Shown here: positions 16,750 through 24,834 of the stretch, in pieces
Layout: every line of letters starts with the position of its first letter
Position numbering within the stretch: position 1 is the first letter of the stretch
NCBI RefSeq assembly: GCF_018390695.1
Contig: NZ_JAHBGF010000013.1
Coordinates: 62,001 to 126,000 of the forward strand
DNA length: 64,000 nucleotides
Direction: 5' to 3'
DNA from: Ancylobacter sonchi
Lineage (GTDB): Bacteria; Pseudomonadota; Alphaproteobacteria; Rhizobiales; Xanthobacteraceae
Made by a program: the position numbers and the translations under genes
The notes under the pieces: generated by a model
The model's input: the letters and a program-made list of their open reading frames with translations, nothing else
What the model was told of the DNA's origin: nothing
The model's database searches: none

Positions 16750-17761
16750 CGCTCTCCCGCCGCGCCGCCGCGGGAACCGGCGGGCGCTCGGCCTCGTGCT
16801 GCTCATTGCCTTGGTGCCGCCGATGGCATTGTGGAACCTGACGGTAGGCAGTTCGCAGATCGCCCCCGACGTGTGGTTTGAGGCCCTGATGCACCCGGAC
16901 GGCTCGCGCGAGCATATCGTGCTGCTGGACGTACGCCTGCCCCGGATGCTGGCCGGACTTCTGGTCGGTGCACAGCTCGCGGTTGCCGGCGCCATCATGC
17001 AGGCGGTGACCGCCAATCCGCTGGCCTCCCCGGGCCTGCTCGGCATCAATGCCGGCGCCGCCTTCGCTGTCGTGCTGGCTCTCGCCTTCACCAGCATCGA
17101 CGCCAGCGGCAGTCTGGTGTGGTTCGCGTTCGGTGGAGCGGGTGTCGCAGCGCTCTGCGTCTATGCGCTGGGTTCGATCGGCCGTGGCGGTGCGACGCCA
17201 CTGAAGCTTGCTCTGGCCGGCGCGGTGTTGACCGCTTTCCTGACCTCGGCGACCACCAGCCTGCTGCTGCTGAACCAGGGCACGCTGGACAATCTGAGGC
17301 TTTGGGCAGCCGGTAGCCTCACGGGGCGATCGCTATCGACCGTGGCAGAGCTCGCACCCTATGGCCTTGCGGGGCTGGCATGTGCTCTTGTCGCCGCGCG
17401 GCCGATCATGACGCTGAGCCTCGGCGGCGACCTTGCCAGCACGGTCGGCCAGAACGTGGTGCGGTGGCGGCTGCTCGCGGGCCTGCTGGTGGTGGTGCTG
17501 GCGGGCTCCGCCGTGGCCTTGGCCGGTCCGGTCGGCTTTGTCGGCCTTGTCGTTCCCCATGCCGCCCGGCTGCTCGTCGGAGCCGACTACCGATGGATCA
17601 TGGGCTATAGCGCCCCGCTTGGCGCGCTGCTGGTACTTCTCGCCGACACCGGCATACGCTGGCTCGCCGGCATCGATCTACCGGTCGGCATCACCATGGC
17701 GCTGATCGGCTCCCCGGTCTTCATCGCACTGGCGCGCCGGCGCAGCGGGATGATGCGATGA
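16736..17761 (+). CDS. Iron-siderophore ABC transporter permease (FecCD family), first subunit
   Basis: A 341-residue membrane protein of the BtuC/FecCD family: many hydrophobic segments, the conserved RLPRMLAGLLVGAQLAVAGA and MQAVTANPLASPGLLGINAG, and the cytoplasmic coupling region PVGFVGLVVPHAARLLVG. The start is a TTG at 16736, giving a 14-bp overlap with the binding-protein gene; later starts would lose the first membrane segment. It forms a heterodimer with the next gene product. Confidence 0.9.
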   Translation: MPNPDALPPRRRGNRRALGLVLLIALVPPMALWNLTVGSSQIAPDVWFEALMHPDGSREHIVLLDVRLPRMLAGLLVGAQLAVAGAIMQAVTANPLASPGLLGINAGAAFAVVLALAFTSIDASGSLVWFAFGGAGVAALCVYALGSIGRGGATPLKLALAGAVLTAFLTSATTSLLLLNQGTLDNLRLWAAGSLTGRSLSTVAELAPYGLAGLACALVAARPIMTLSLGGDLASTVGQNVVRWRLLAGLLVVVLAGSAVALAGPVGFVGLVVPHAARLLVGADYRWIMGYSAPLGALLVLLADTGIRWLAGIDLPVGITMALIGSPVFIALARRRSGMMR

Positions 17762-18711
17762 ACCGCGGACTGACACTCCTCGTTCTTCTGGTGGTGATCG
17801 TCGCGACGCTGTCGCTGAGTTGGGGCGATCGCGGGCTCGCGCCGCAGGACATTTTCGCGGCGCTTCAGGGCGACCCGATCGCCGCGATCATCCTCGGCAC
17901 GGTACGTGCGCCGCGGATCGCGACCGCGCTGCTGGTCGGTGCCTGCCTCGGCGTCGCCGGCGCCATCACCCAGGCGGTGATGCGCAACCCGCTCGCCGAG
18001 CCCGGACTGCTCGGCATCAATGGCGGGGCGAGCCTCGGCGTCGCGCTGCTTGTGATCGGCGCGGAGGGAGCGGTCGGCCACCTCATGCCGCTGGCCGGCT
18101 TTACTGGGGCCGCCCTTTCTGCCACCGCGATCTATGTGCTGGCCTGGCGAGGCGGCACATCCTCGATCCGGCTGATACTGGTCGGCATCGGCATCGGCGC
18201 AGCGACGGGCGCGGTGACTTCGCTGCTCACCGTGCTCGGCGATATCAGGGATGTGCAGCGGGCGCTCGCCTGGATGGCGGGCAGCATCTACAATGCCGAC
18301 TGGACGAGGCTCCGATGGCTGGCCATGTGGTCGCTGCCCGCTCTTGCCATCACGTGGTGCCTCGCCCGCGATCTCGATCTGTCCGCCTTTGACGACGATG
18401 TCAGCGGCGCGCTCGGCCTGCCGCTGCAGGCGATGCGCGCAGTGCTGACCGCCTTGTGCACTCTGCTCGCCGGGGCGGCGGTGGCAGCTGCCGGGCCGAT
18501 CAGCTTTGTCGGCCTGCTTGCCCCGCAACTGGTGCGCGGCCTGTCTTCCCGGCACGCGATCCGGCTGCCGGCGGCCGCAGTCTGCGGGGCGCTCCTGCTG
18601 GCGAGCGCCGATCTGGTTGGGCGCCTGGTGCAATTGCCGGCAGGGCTTCTGACGCCATTGATCGGCGTGCCGTTCATCGGGCTCCTGCTGTGGAGGCGAA
18701 GGAATGATTGA
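17758..18711 (+). CDS. Iron-siderophore ABC transporter permease (FecCD family), second subunit
   Basis: A 317-residue FecCD-type permease with the same signature segments (RAPRIATALLVGACLGVAGA, MRNPLAEPGLLGINGG, and PISFVGLLAPQLVRGL). It overlaps the previous gene as ATGA and the ATPase gene by 8 bp, so the three are translationally coupled. Two different permease subunits match the FecC/FecD arrangement. Confidence 0.9.
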   Translation: MNRGLTLLVLLVVIVATLSLSWGDRGLAPQDIFAALQGDPIAAIILGTVRAPRIATALLVGACLGVAGAITQAVMRNPLAEPGLLGINGGASLGVALLVIGAEGAVGHLMPLAGFTGAALSATAIYVLAWRGGTSSIRLILVGIGIGAATGAVTSLLTVLGDIRDVQRALAWMAGSIYNADWTRLRWLAMWSLPALAITWCLARDLDLSAFDDDVSGALGLPLQAMRAVLTALCTLLAGAAVAAAGPISFVGLLAPQLVRGLSSRHAIRLPAAAVCGALLLASADLVGRLVQLPAGLLTPLIGVPFIGLLLWRRRND

Positions 18712-19543
18712 ACCGACATCTCCGGTGCTGCTGCAAGCGCACGACGTCACCATCGGCTATCAGGGCCGGAACGTCGTGAATCGGCTCTCGATCGGCATCG
18801 AGCGCGGCCGGTTCACCGCCCTGCTCGGCCCGAATGGTTGCGGCAAATCCACTCTCCTGCGGGCTCTCGCGGGGCTGCTCGCTCCCAAGTCCGGCGCGAT
18901 CAGTCTGGAGGGGCAGCCGATCGCGCAGCTCTCGCGCAAGCAGCTGGCACGGCGACTGAGTTTTCTGCCCCAGATACCGCGTGCGCCGGATGACATCACG
19001 GTGCGCGATCTGGTGGAACAGGGCCGCTACCCGCATCGTCGGCCGCTCGCCCCGTGGTCGGCAGCCGACCGGGCGGCCTGCACCGAAGCGCTGGAGCTGA
19101 CGCACATGGTGGCGTTGGCAGAGCGGCCACTGGCCGCGCTCTCGGGCGGGCAGCGCCAGCGCGCCTGGCTGGCGATGACGTTGGCGCAATCCGCCGACAT
19201 CCTGCTGCTCGACGAGCCGACCACCTATCTCGACATGGCCCACCAGCTGGAGCTGCTCGCGCTGCTGCGCCGGCTGGTCGACGAGCGCGGCAAGACGATC
19301 CTCGCCGTGCTGCACGACATCAACCAGGCCGGGCAGTTCGCCGACAAGCTGGCCCTGCTGAGCGATGGCGCCATCACCAGTATAGGGCCGCCGGCCGATG
19401 TCATAACCACCGAGACCATTCGGACAGTGTTCCATGTCGACGGGATGGTGCTTGTCAATCCGATGGCGCCATGCCCGCTCTTCCTGCCGAGGACGGCGCT
19501 AGCGAGCATCGATGCCGCGGATGATGATACTATGCGAAGCTAG
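18704..19543 (+). CDS. Iron-siderophore ABC transporter ATP-binding protein (FecE-like)
   Basis: A 279-residue ATPase with Walker A GPNGCGKST (about residues 43-51), signature LSGGQRQRAW, Walker B DILLLDEPT and H-loop HDINQA. It is the last gene of the iron module; the C-terminal tail (about 240-279) is typical of FecE/FhuC. It powers import through the two permeases encoded upstream. Confidence 0.92.
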   Translation: MIEPTSPVLLQAHDVTIGYQGRNVVNRLSIGIERGRFTALLGPNGCGKSTLLRALAGLLAPKSGAISLEGQPIAQLSRKQLARRLSFLPQIPRAPDDITVRDLVEQGRYPHRRPLAPWSAADRAACTEALELTHMVALAERPLAALSGGQRQRAWLAMTLAQSADILLLDEPTTYLDMAHQLELLALLRRLVDERGKTILAVLHDINQAGQFADKLALLSDGAITSIGPPADVITTETIRTVFHVDGMVLVNPMAPCPLFLPRTALASIDAADDDTMRS

Positions 19544-19669
19544 GCACCTGCGCCGGAACTGTGACGGTACGGACGACCTGAGCCCTCAATGATGCTGAGG
19601 TCTTACAGCACTGTCGTGCAGCGAGTAACAGATCGTCCTGATTCCGAACGGTGCCGGCTCTGAATGACC

Positions 19670-20285
19670 GATTGCGTTGAAGAAGTCGGCTGTTTGACAG
19701 TGCGCCCCGAGTTGGCGGCCGGGATATGAGCGGCCTTTCGGCTTTTTCAGCCCAGGATTGGGCTGGGGGTGGGGACCAGCTTCGCCAGTTTCCTGAGGTT
19801 TTAGGCGGTGGCGGCGAGCAAGAACTCGTCGCGGGCTCCGCATGGCCCTCGAAGGCGTAATCGGTCGAGCCGCAGGATGCGCTTGAGGTGAGCGAACAGC
19901 ATCTCGACCTTCTTCCGCTCGCGCCGGGAGGCGGCGTAAGCGTCGGTCTTCGCGATGTCCCTTGCCATGTCGCGAGCGCCCTCGTGGATCGAGCGAGGGA
20001 TCTTCCGGGCCGGCGTGTTCGGGCAGCACTGCGGTTTCAGGGAGCAGGCGTCGCAGTCGAACTTGCTTGCTCGGTAACGCATCATGCCGTCGTCATCGAC
20101 GAGCGGAGCCGAGCTTCGGTAGACCCTCTGGCGGGGTCTCAGCTTCTTCCCGGCCGGGCAGGTGTAAAGATCGCGGGCGTGGTCATAGGCGAAGTCCGAG
20201 CGGCTGAAGGTGCCGTCGGTCGGGACGCTCTTGTCGAACACCGGGATGTGCGGCTCGGTCCCGCGTTTATGGACCAGCCAGCGAT
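19670..20285 (-). mobile_element. IS1182-family remnant (copy 3, only one end left)
   Basis: The intact terminal repeat GATTGCGTTGAAGAAGTCGG is at 19670-19689 and is identical to the right end of copy 1. The other end is lost: homology stops at about 20285 in mid transposase and gives way to unrelated DNA. The element is inverted relative to copy 1, so the two copies flank the iron module in opposite orientation. Confidence 0.75.
19747..20285 (-). pseudogene. IS1182-family transposase, C-terminal half, disrupted
   Basis: The reverse strand encodes the C-terminal part of the transposase (WLVHKRGTEPHIPVFDKS onward, through CDACSLKPQCCPNTPARK and KKVEMLFAHLKRILRLDRLR). The N-terminal two-thirds, with the first catalytic Asp, are missing. 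The reading frame has a TAA at 19801-19803 where the other two copies have CAA (Ala-Gln-Asn-Leu), then continues in frame to a TGA at 19747. The deletion and the nonsense change both mark it as dead. Confidence 0.82.
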
Positions 20286-20949
20286 GCACGCCGTGCTGCG
20301 GCACGGCACCGAGTTCCGGCCAGCCTAAGCCACGACAGATGGGCGAGACAGGAGGCCGCAACGAGCTCCCGAGCGGGAGCGACGCCCGAGGGAGGGAGCA
20401 GGTGATGGCGCCGATACTGTAGCATGCTGCCGACCAGGTCGGCCGACTGCGGTTTCAACCAAGCCACCCTGCACCCAGCTAACCCATCAAGTGCCGATGA
20501 GCACGCAGAGAACGCAGGCACCCAATGGCAGCAACCGCTCAAACCGAGCAGCCAGACTTGACCCGTTAGAGAACGGAATCGGCGCACAGCGGTCATGTTC
20601 AGCCGCGATTGTCTGAGAGAGGCGGACTGAGGCTTACAATCGGTGGTCATCTACGGGGGCTGGCTATAAAGCCCGATGGGGGTACGTGAACCAGCCCCTT
20701 AATCGTACTGTGGAGAGCTATCGGCGGGGTTGCTCAACCCACAGCGGACTAAGTTGTGCGGTGATCGAGGGCGATCGGCGGCAATATCGCGCAATCGGCG
20801 GTGTTTGGCGGGCGGCGAGCGATCAAGAAGAGAACTATGTGTTCGCTATAGCCCTATGATGCACGGATACGACGAAGGCCTCACTAAATGGGCGGGGGGA
20901 TTTGTTGTCCCAATCTGTCCGCCTGCGGGCCAGGGGGCTGCGGATGACC
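20286..20949. other. Intergenic region after the IS1182 remnant
   Basis: I recognise no gene in this stretch. The first 350 bp contain weak reading frames without family resemblance, possibly the end of another decayed element. Copy B of the 64-bp repeat is at 20796-20859. Just upstream of copy B, ATCGGCGG-type motifs occur twice about 18 bp apart (20774-20800). Confidence 0.4.
20796..20859 (+). repeat. 64-bp dispersed repeat, copy B
   Basis: It begins CGGCGGTGTTTGGCGGGC and ends CTATAGCCCTATGA, the same length and orientation as copies A and C, with a divergent centre. It sits 91 bp from the end of the LysR gene at 20950. Together with copy A it brackets the iron module as direct repeats. 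Confidence 0.6.
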
Positions 20950-21849
20950 TCAAGGCGTTGGATTTGAAGATCGCGCTTCCGCCAGCAACCAATTTGCAAA
21001 AAGCTGTATTGGCCCTTCACTCAATCGGATCGGCTCCGGTAGGATGAGACTGAAGGTCTTGGAGATCGACTGCCCGTCCGGCCAAGGCGCGACCAGACGC
21101 CCCTCCACCAACTCCTTTTCTATATAAAGGCGCGGCACCAGCGCGACGCCGAGACCGGCCAGCGTGGCTTCGATCTGCATGGAATGAAGATCGTACCGGG
21201 CACCAACCGCAGGGTTGGTCAGCACGATCCCGCTCTCCAGCGCATAGCGTTCCCAGGCATCCGGGTTCTGGCGTCGATGAAGGCGCGGCAGCTCATCTAG
21301 CGATACCGCTCCTTCACCTCTACCGAGAAGCGCCGGATGGCAAACCGGAACCAGCGTCTCGTGCAGCAACCGGTGCGTTCTCATCCCCGTCCAGGCGGGA
21401 TGCTCAAAATGGATCGCGGCGTCGAAGCCGCTTCCGGCAAGCACAAACGGCTCCATGCGTTCGGCAAGGTGCACGATGATGTTCGGGTGCAGGTCACGAA
21501 ACCGCGCCAACCGGGGAATGAGCCAGCGCGTGGCGAAGGTCGGCAGGGTGGCGATGTCGAGGCTCGCGCCGTCGCTGGGCTGCCCCATCAGATATTGGCT
21601 GTCGCGCTCCAGCCGGTCGAGGGACTCGCGAACCTGAACCGCGTAACGCTCGCCGTTCGGCAGGAGCCTGACGCGATTGCCCACCCGCTCGAACAGCGTA
21701 ACGCCGAGGAACGCTTCCAGCCGGCCGATCTGGCGACTAATGGCCCCTTCGGTCAGTGCCAGTTCGTCCGCCGCCCGCGCGAAGCTGCCGTGACGAGCTG
21801 CCGCTTCGAATGCCATGAGCGCGGAATGACTGGGAATCTTGCGGCGCAC
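20950..21849 (-). CDS. LysR-family transcriptional regulator (GcvA-like)
   Basis: A 299-residue protein with an N-terminal winged HTH (LMAFEAAARHGSFARAADEL, TEGAISRQIGRLEAFLG) and a LysR substrate-binding domain (about 90-299). The HTH and the TFATRWLIPRLARF segment resemble GcvA-like regulators. It is divergent from the three-gene set at 22015-23759, and a T-N11-A palindrome lies between them. The effector is unknown. Confidence 0.9.
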   Translation of the reverse strand: MRRKIPSHSALMAFEAAARHGSFARAADELALTEGAISRQIGRLEAFLGVTLFERVGNRVRLLPNGERYAVQVRESLDRLERDSQYLMGQPSDGASLDIATLPTFATRWLIPRLARFRDLHPNIIVHLAERMEPFVLAGSGFDAAIHFEHPAWTGMRTHRLLHETLVPVCHPALLGRGEGAVSLDELPRLHRRQNPDAWERYALESGIVLTNPAVGARYDLHSMQIEATLAGLGVALVPRLYIEKELVEGRLVAPWPDGQSISKTFSLILPEPIRLSEGPIQLFANWLLAEARSSNPTP

Positions 21850-21891
21850 GAGCCTCTCCGCGGCAATGACCGAAATGCGACCCCTTCATAA

Positions 21892-21904
21892 TGACATTTA
21901 GTCA
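21892..21904. promoter_or_regulatory. LysR-type operator (T-N11-A palindrome)
   Basis: TGACATTTAGTCA, with TGAC/GTCA arms around a 5-bp centre, fits the T-N11-A LysR box. It lies in the divergent intergenic region, 43 bp from the LysR start and about 110 bp from the 22015 gene. It is the expected site of autoregulation and divergent control. Confidence 0.55.
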
Positions 21905-22014
21905 CTGAAGGATGACCTCATATCGCTGTTTGGCCGAATTTCGCGGAACTATCATGATCAAACATCAATGAAAGACAAGCCTGTCGCCTCAAGCGACCGG
22001 CCGAGGATGGTCCG

Positions 22015-22560
22015 ATGATCTACACGGTAGAATGCAGCTTTGCCGACCCGGTCAGCGAAGCGGAATGGAACGACTTTTACAGCCTGGACAAGCTGCCCGC
22101 CCTCATATCGGTGAGCGGCTTCCACACCTCGCAGCGTTTCAAGGCGTTGAGCCGTGGCTGTCCCGCCTATCTCGCCCTTCATTCGATAGACGGCCTCGAC
22201 ATCCTGACGGGTGAGGAATACCGCCGGAAGGGCGGCGGCAATTTCGCACGCTGGCAACAGCACATCACCGACTGGCACCGTAACCTCTATGGCGGGATCG
22301 ACCGCGCGCCGGCCATTGCAGAGGGCGAATATCTGGCGTTGAGCGCAACAGGCCCCGACCCTCTGGTCCGGCTGGGCCTCACCCCCTCGGCGATGCGGGC
22401 GGTGGCCATGGAGAAGGTCCCCGAACACCGCTGGCTCGCCAAGGTCGAGCGGAGCGCCGGGCCCGACATCGAGCAACTGCCGGTCGACGTCCATCTCTAC
22501 GCGCCGATGACGGCGCAGTTGAGGAATGAGCATCACGCTTCCTTCGAGAAGGAGCGGTAG
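22015..22560 (+). CDS. Protein of unknown function, possible dimeric alpha-beta barrel (DUF4286-like)
   Basis: A 181-residue cytoplasmic protein starting MIYTVECSFADPVSEAEWND. The opening strand plus the WNDFYSLDKLPALISVSGFH segment is reminiscent of small ferredoxin-like (EthD/DUF4286) proteins, here perhaps in two repeats. No catalytic motif is evident. It is the first gene of a small operon with a tautomerase-like and a metallo-hydrolase gene, so a role in breakdown of a small organic molecule is possible. Confidence 0.6.
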   Translation: MIYTVECSFADPVSEAEWNDFYSLDKLPALISVSGFHTSQRFKALSRGCPAYLALHSIDGLDILTGEEYRRKGGGNFARWQQHITDWHRNLYGGIDRAPAIAEGEYLALSATGPDPLVRLGLTPSAMRAVAMEKVPEHRWLAKVERSAGPDIEQLPVDVHLYAPMTAQLRNEHHASFEKER

Positions 22561-22565
22561 GCCCG

Positions 22566-22892
22566 ATGCCAAATGTCACGATCTATATTCCGACAGACAG
22601 GATGCCGCCGGACGAAGCTCTTGCGGAACTCACGGGGCAATGCACCGACCTCTGCACCGGCATTCTCCGGGCCGCATTGGCGAATGTGCATATTGTCTAT
22701 GTCGCTGTCCGGCACGGCCGGGGCCACCCGGCCTTCGCGGAAATCCAATATCGCCTTGAGCCTTTTCGGACGCCGCAGGTCATGGAGCGGTTCATGGAGG
22801 GGTTGGACAACGCCATAACGCGCAACGCTGGCCTTACCGCGCGCATCCGTTGCTTTGGCTATGAAACGTCGAGCATTCACGCGCGAAATTGA
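22566..22892 (+). CDS. Tautomerase-like small protein
   Basis: A 108-residue protein that begins Met-Pro-Asn-Val-Thr-Ile-Tyr-Ile-Pro. If Met is removed, Pro1 would be the catalytic base, as in 4-oxalocrotonate tautomerase-like enzymes. The hydrophobic first strand and the helical middle (ALAELTGQCTDLCTGIL) fit that fold. It lies 5 bp after the previous gene. Assignment is by N-terminus and size, so moderate. Confidence 0.55.
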   Translation: MPNVTIYIPTDRMPPDEALAELTGQCTDLCTGILRAALANVHIVYVAVRHGRGHPAFAEIQYRLEPFRTPQVMERFMEGLDNAITRNAGLTARIRCFGYETSSIHARN

Positions 22893-22913
22893 GCGGGTGC
22901 CTGGAGAAAACCA

Positions 22914-23759
22914 ATGTCTAGTCTCGCATTTCCGAGCCAACAAATCGGTGACTTCACCATCACCGCAATCAGCGATGGCTATCTCCACGCCAGTTTCGAC
23001 TTTCTCGCGAATATCGATCCGACTGACGCCTCCCGGATGCAGGAGGATGCGGGGATAAGGGATCACACCTCGATCCATATCAACGGCTACCTGGTGCGCG
23101 GAGGCGGTCACACCGTCCTGATCGATGCCGGAGCGGGTGGTTTCAAGCAGTGGGGCGGCCGATTGAAAACCAATCTGCGGCTTGCCGGCATCCAGCCTTG
23201 CGAGATCGACGCGATCCTGCTGACGCACGCCCATCCCGATCATGTCGGGGGTTTGATCGACGCATCCGGGGAAGCCGTCTTTCCGAATGCCGAGCTGGTC
23301 GCGCACCATCGGGAAGTCTCGTTCTGGCAAGACGACGGCAATCTCAGCCGCGCGCCCGAGCGCTCCCGTGGCAACTTCCTCTTGGCGCGGCAAGCGTTCG
23401 ACAGCTATCGCGCCAAACTGCGCGAGTTCGAGGATGGCGAGGTGCTGCCCGGCATCACGGCGATGCCTCTGCCGGGACATACAGCTGGGCACACCGGATA
23501 TCGGCTCGATTCAGGCGATAAGAGCCTGCTGGTCTGGGGCGATATCGTTCATTTCCCGCAGATCCAGATTCCCCGGCCCGACGTTTCGATCGCGTTCGAC
23601 CAGGATGCGCATCTCGCCGCCGAAACACGAACGAGGCTGCTGGACTGCGTCGCCACCGAGCACCTGCTGATCGCCGGCATGCACCTGGGGGAACCCGGGT
23701 TCGCGCGCATCAGACGGACGGGCGATACCTATGCTGTCGCATATGAAAAATGCACATGA
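22914..23759 (+). CDS. MBL-fold metallo-hydrolase
   Basis: A 281-residue protein with the metallo-beta-lactamase metal motif THAHPDHVGG, a downstream metal His in PLPGHTAGHTGYRL, an Asp-containing VWGDIVHFPQIQ and a last His in LLIAGMHLGEPG. This is the lactonase/hydrolase type of MBL fold. It has no signal peptide. Likely reaction: hydrolysis of a lactone, thioester or similar ester made by the pathway; the substrate is unknown. Confidence 0.86.
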   Translation: MSSLAFPSQQIGDFTITAISDGYLHASFDFLANIDPTDASRMQEDAGIRDHTSIHINGYLVRGGGHTVLIDAGAGGFKQWGGRLKTNLRLAGIQPCEIDAILLTHAHPDHVGGLIDASGEAVFPNAELVAHHREVSFWQDDGNLSRAPERSRGNFLLARQAFDSYRAKLREFEDGEVLPGITAMPLPGHTAGHTGYRLDSGDKSLLVWGDIVHFPQIQIPRPDVSIAFDQDAHLAAETRTRLLDCVATEHLLIAGMHLGEPGFARIRRTGDTYAVAYEKCT

Positions 23760-24376
23760 CACCAAGCGTGTTTATGTCCTGAATGGGGACCCTGTCAGTC
23801 TGGGCCCAATATCGACGGGAGCATAGAAAATTCCTCGATCGTCGCGGGCAGTTCATCTGAATAACTACGGTGGGGACCGGGCACATCCCAACCTGATTTA
23901 GTGGTCGAGGGCGACCGCTTTCATCAGGAGCCCCAAATTGCAGCTAAATCTGCTTTTGAAGTTCCCGCGGCAATCGGCGACGACTGAGTAGCCATCGCGC
24001 AGACTGTCGCACCGCAACGTGCAACGGCGGAGGCTGGCGGGCCGTGCGGGATAGCGATGACAACTTTGTCTACTCTATACCCCTCTAAAATGCTCTTCGG
24101 GTGTTGGGCGCAACTAGCAGAAATCACATATTATTTTTCCGATTTCCAATCACGCCGTTTAGATGTGGCGTAAGAGCCCGCCACGTATAGGTTTTATTTT
24201 GCACGGGAGATGGCAACGTTTTGAGCGCCCCGTCAGCCATCTTGAGGATGGGATTGAGGCGATCCGATCTCGTGTCGCGCCGGCGACGGTAAGCATCATC
24301 GATGCCCAATGACGGTTGAGGGTGAATGGCCGGCCATTGTCACGGGCCGGTTCGTGGGTCGACATTCATCGAATGA
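23760..24376. other. Intergenic region with 64-bp repeat copy C
   Basis: I see no gene. It carries copy C of the 64-bp repeat at 24025-24088 and, near the right end, the marR promoter region. The rest has no recognised feature. Confidence 0.45.
24025..24088 (+). repeat. 64-bp dispersed repeat, copy C
   Basis: It begins CGGCGGAGGCTGGCGGGCC and ends GTCTACTCTATACCCCTCTAA. It matches copy A at 46 of 64 positions by hand count and is in the same orientation as A and B. Copies B and C bracket the LysR/tautomerase/metallo-hydrolase set. Confidence 0.62.
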
Positions 24377-24388
24377 GGGTATATACAC
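24377..24388. promoter_or_regulatory. Probable MarR operator, copy 1
   Basis: GGGTATATACAC just upstream of the marR start. It resembles the more symmetric site at 24806 (GGGTATATGCCC). Its position favours the ATG at 24394 over the one at 24373, because the latter would put the operator inside the coding sequence. Confidence 0.45.
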
Positions 24389-24393
24389 GCGCT

Positions 24394-24792
24394 ATGTCTC
24401 GCTGCTACTGTTCCATGCTGCGCTTGGCGACCCGAAGGATAGGCTCGGTCTACGATCGGGCGCTCGCGCCGGTTGGCATTAATATCGCCCAGTTCTCCCT
24501 GCTGCGAACCATCCAGCGTCGCCAGCCCGTGAGCTTGACGGAGCTGGCCCGGAGCGTCGTGCTGGATCGCTCGACGCTCGGGCGCAATGTTCGGGTCTTG
24601 GAGCGTCTCGGCTTGGCGGCGATGGACCGCGGAGAGGATGATCACCGCGAGGCCGCCGTGAAGCTCACAGCCCGTGGAGTCGAAATTCTCGAGCAGGCCG
24701 GTCCGCTCTGGGAGGACTGCCAACGCAAGATCGAGACCCAGCTCGGTCCCGTGAAGGTGACCGCATTGCAAGAGATACTTCGTTCCGTCTGA
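24394..24792 (+). CDS. MarR-family transcriptional regulator
   Basis: A 132-residue winged-helix protein (INIAQFSLLRTIQRRQPVSL, then LARSVVLDRSTLGRNVRVLE, and the wing DRGEDDHREAAVKLT). ATG at 24394 is preferred over 24373 because an operator-like sequence lies between; the RBS is weak for both. It opens the operon 24394-30772, whose next gene is a disrupted MFS carrier. MarR regulators commonly repress adjacent efflux and detoxification genes. Confidence 0.85.
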   Translation: MSRCYCSMLRLATRRIGSVYDRALAPVGINIAQFSLLRTIQRRQPVSLTELARSVVLDRSTLGRNVRVLERLGLAAMDRGEDDHREAAVKLTARGVEILEQAGPLWEDCQRKIETQLGPVKVTALQEILRSV

Positions 24793-24805
24793 TTTTGCCC
24801 ATAAG

Positions 24806-24819
24806 CGGGTATATGCCCG
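24806..24819. promoter_or_regulatory. Probable MarR operator, copy 2
   Basis: CGGGTATATGCCCG is palindromic apart from one base pair. It lies between marR and the MFS gene and shares the GGGTATAT core with the site at 24377. Two such sites 430 bp apart suggest separate control of marR and of the genes behind it. Confidence 0.5.
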
Positions 24820-24834
24820 TGACTGGAGACGTTC

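Noticed and set aside
20286-20650. Reverse-strand 127-codon frame after the IS1182 remnant
   Set aside because: No similarity that I recognise and amino-acid composition unlike neighbouring real genes.
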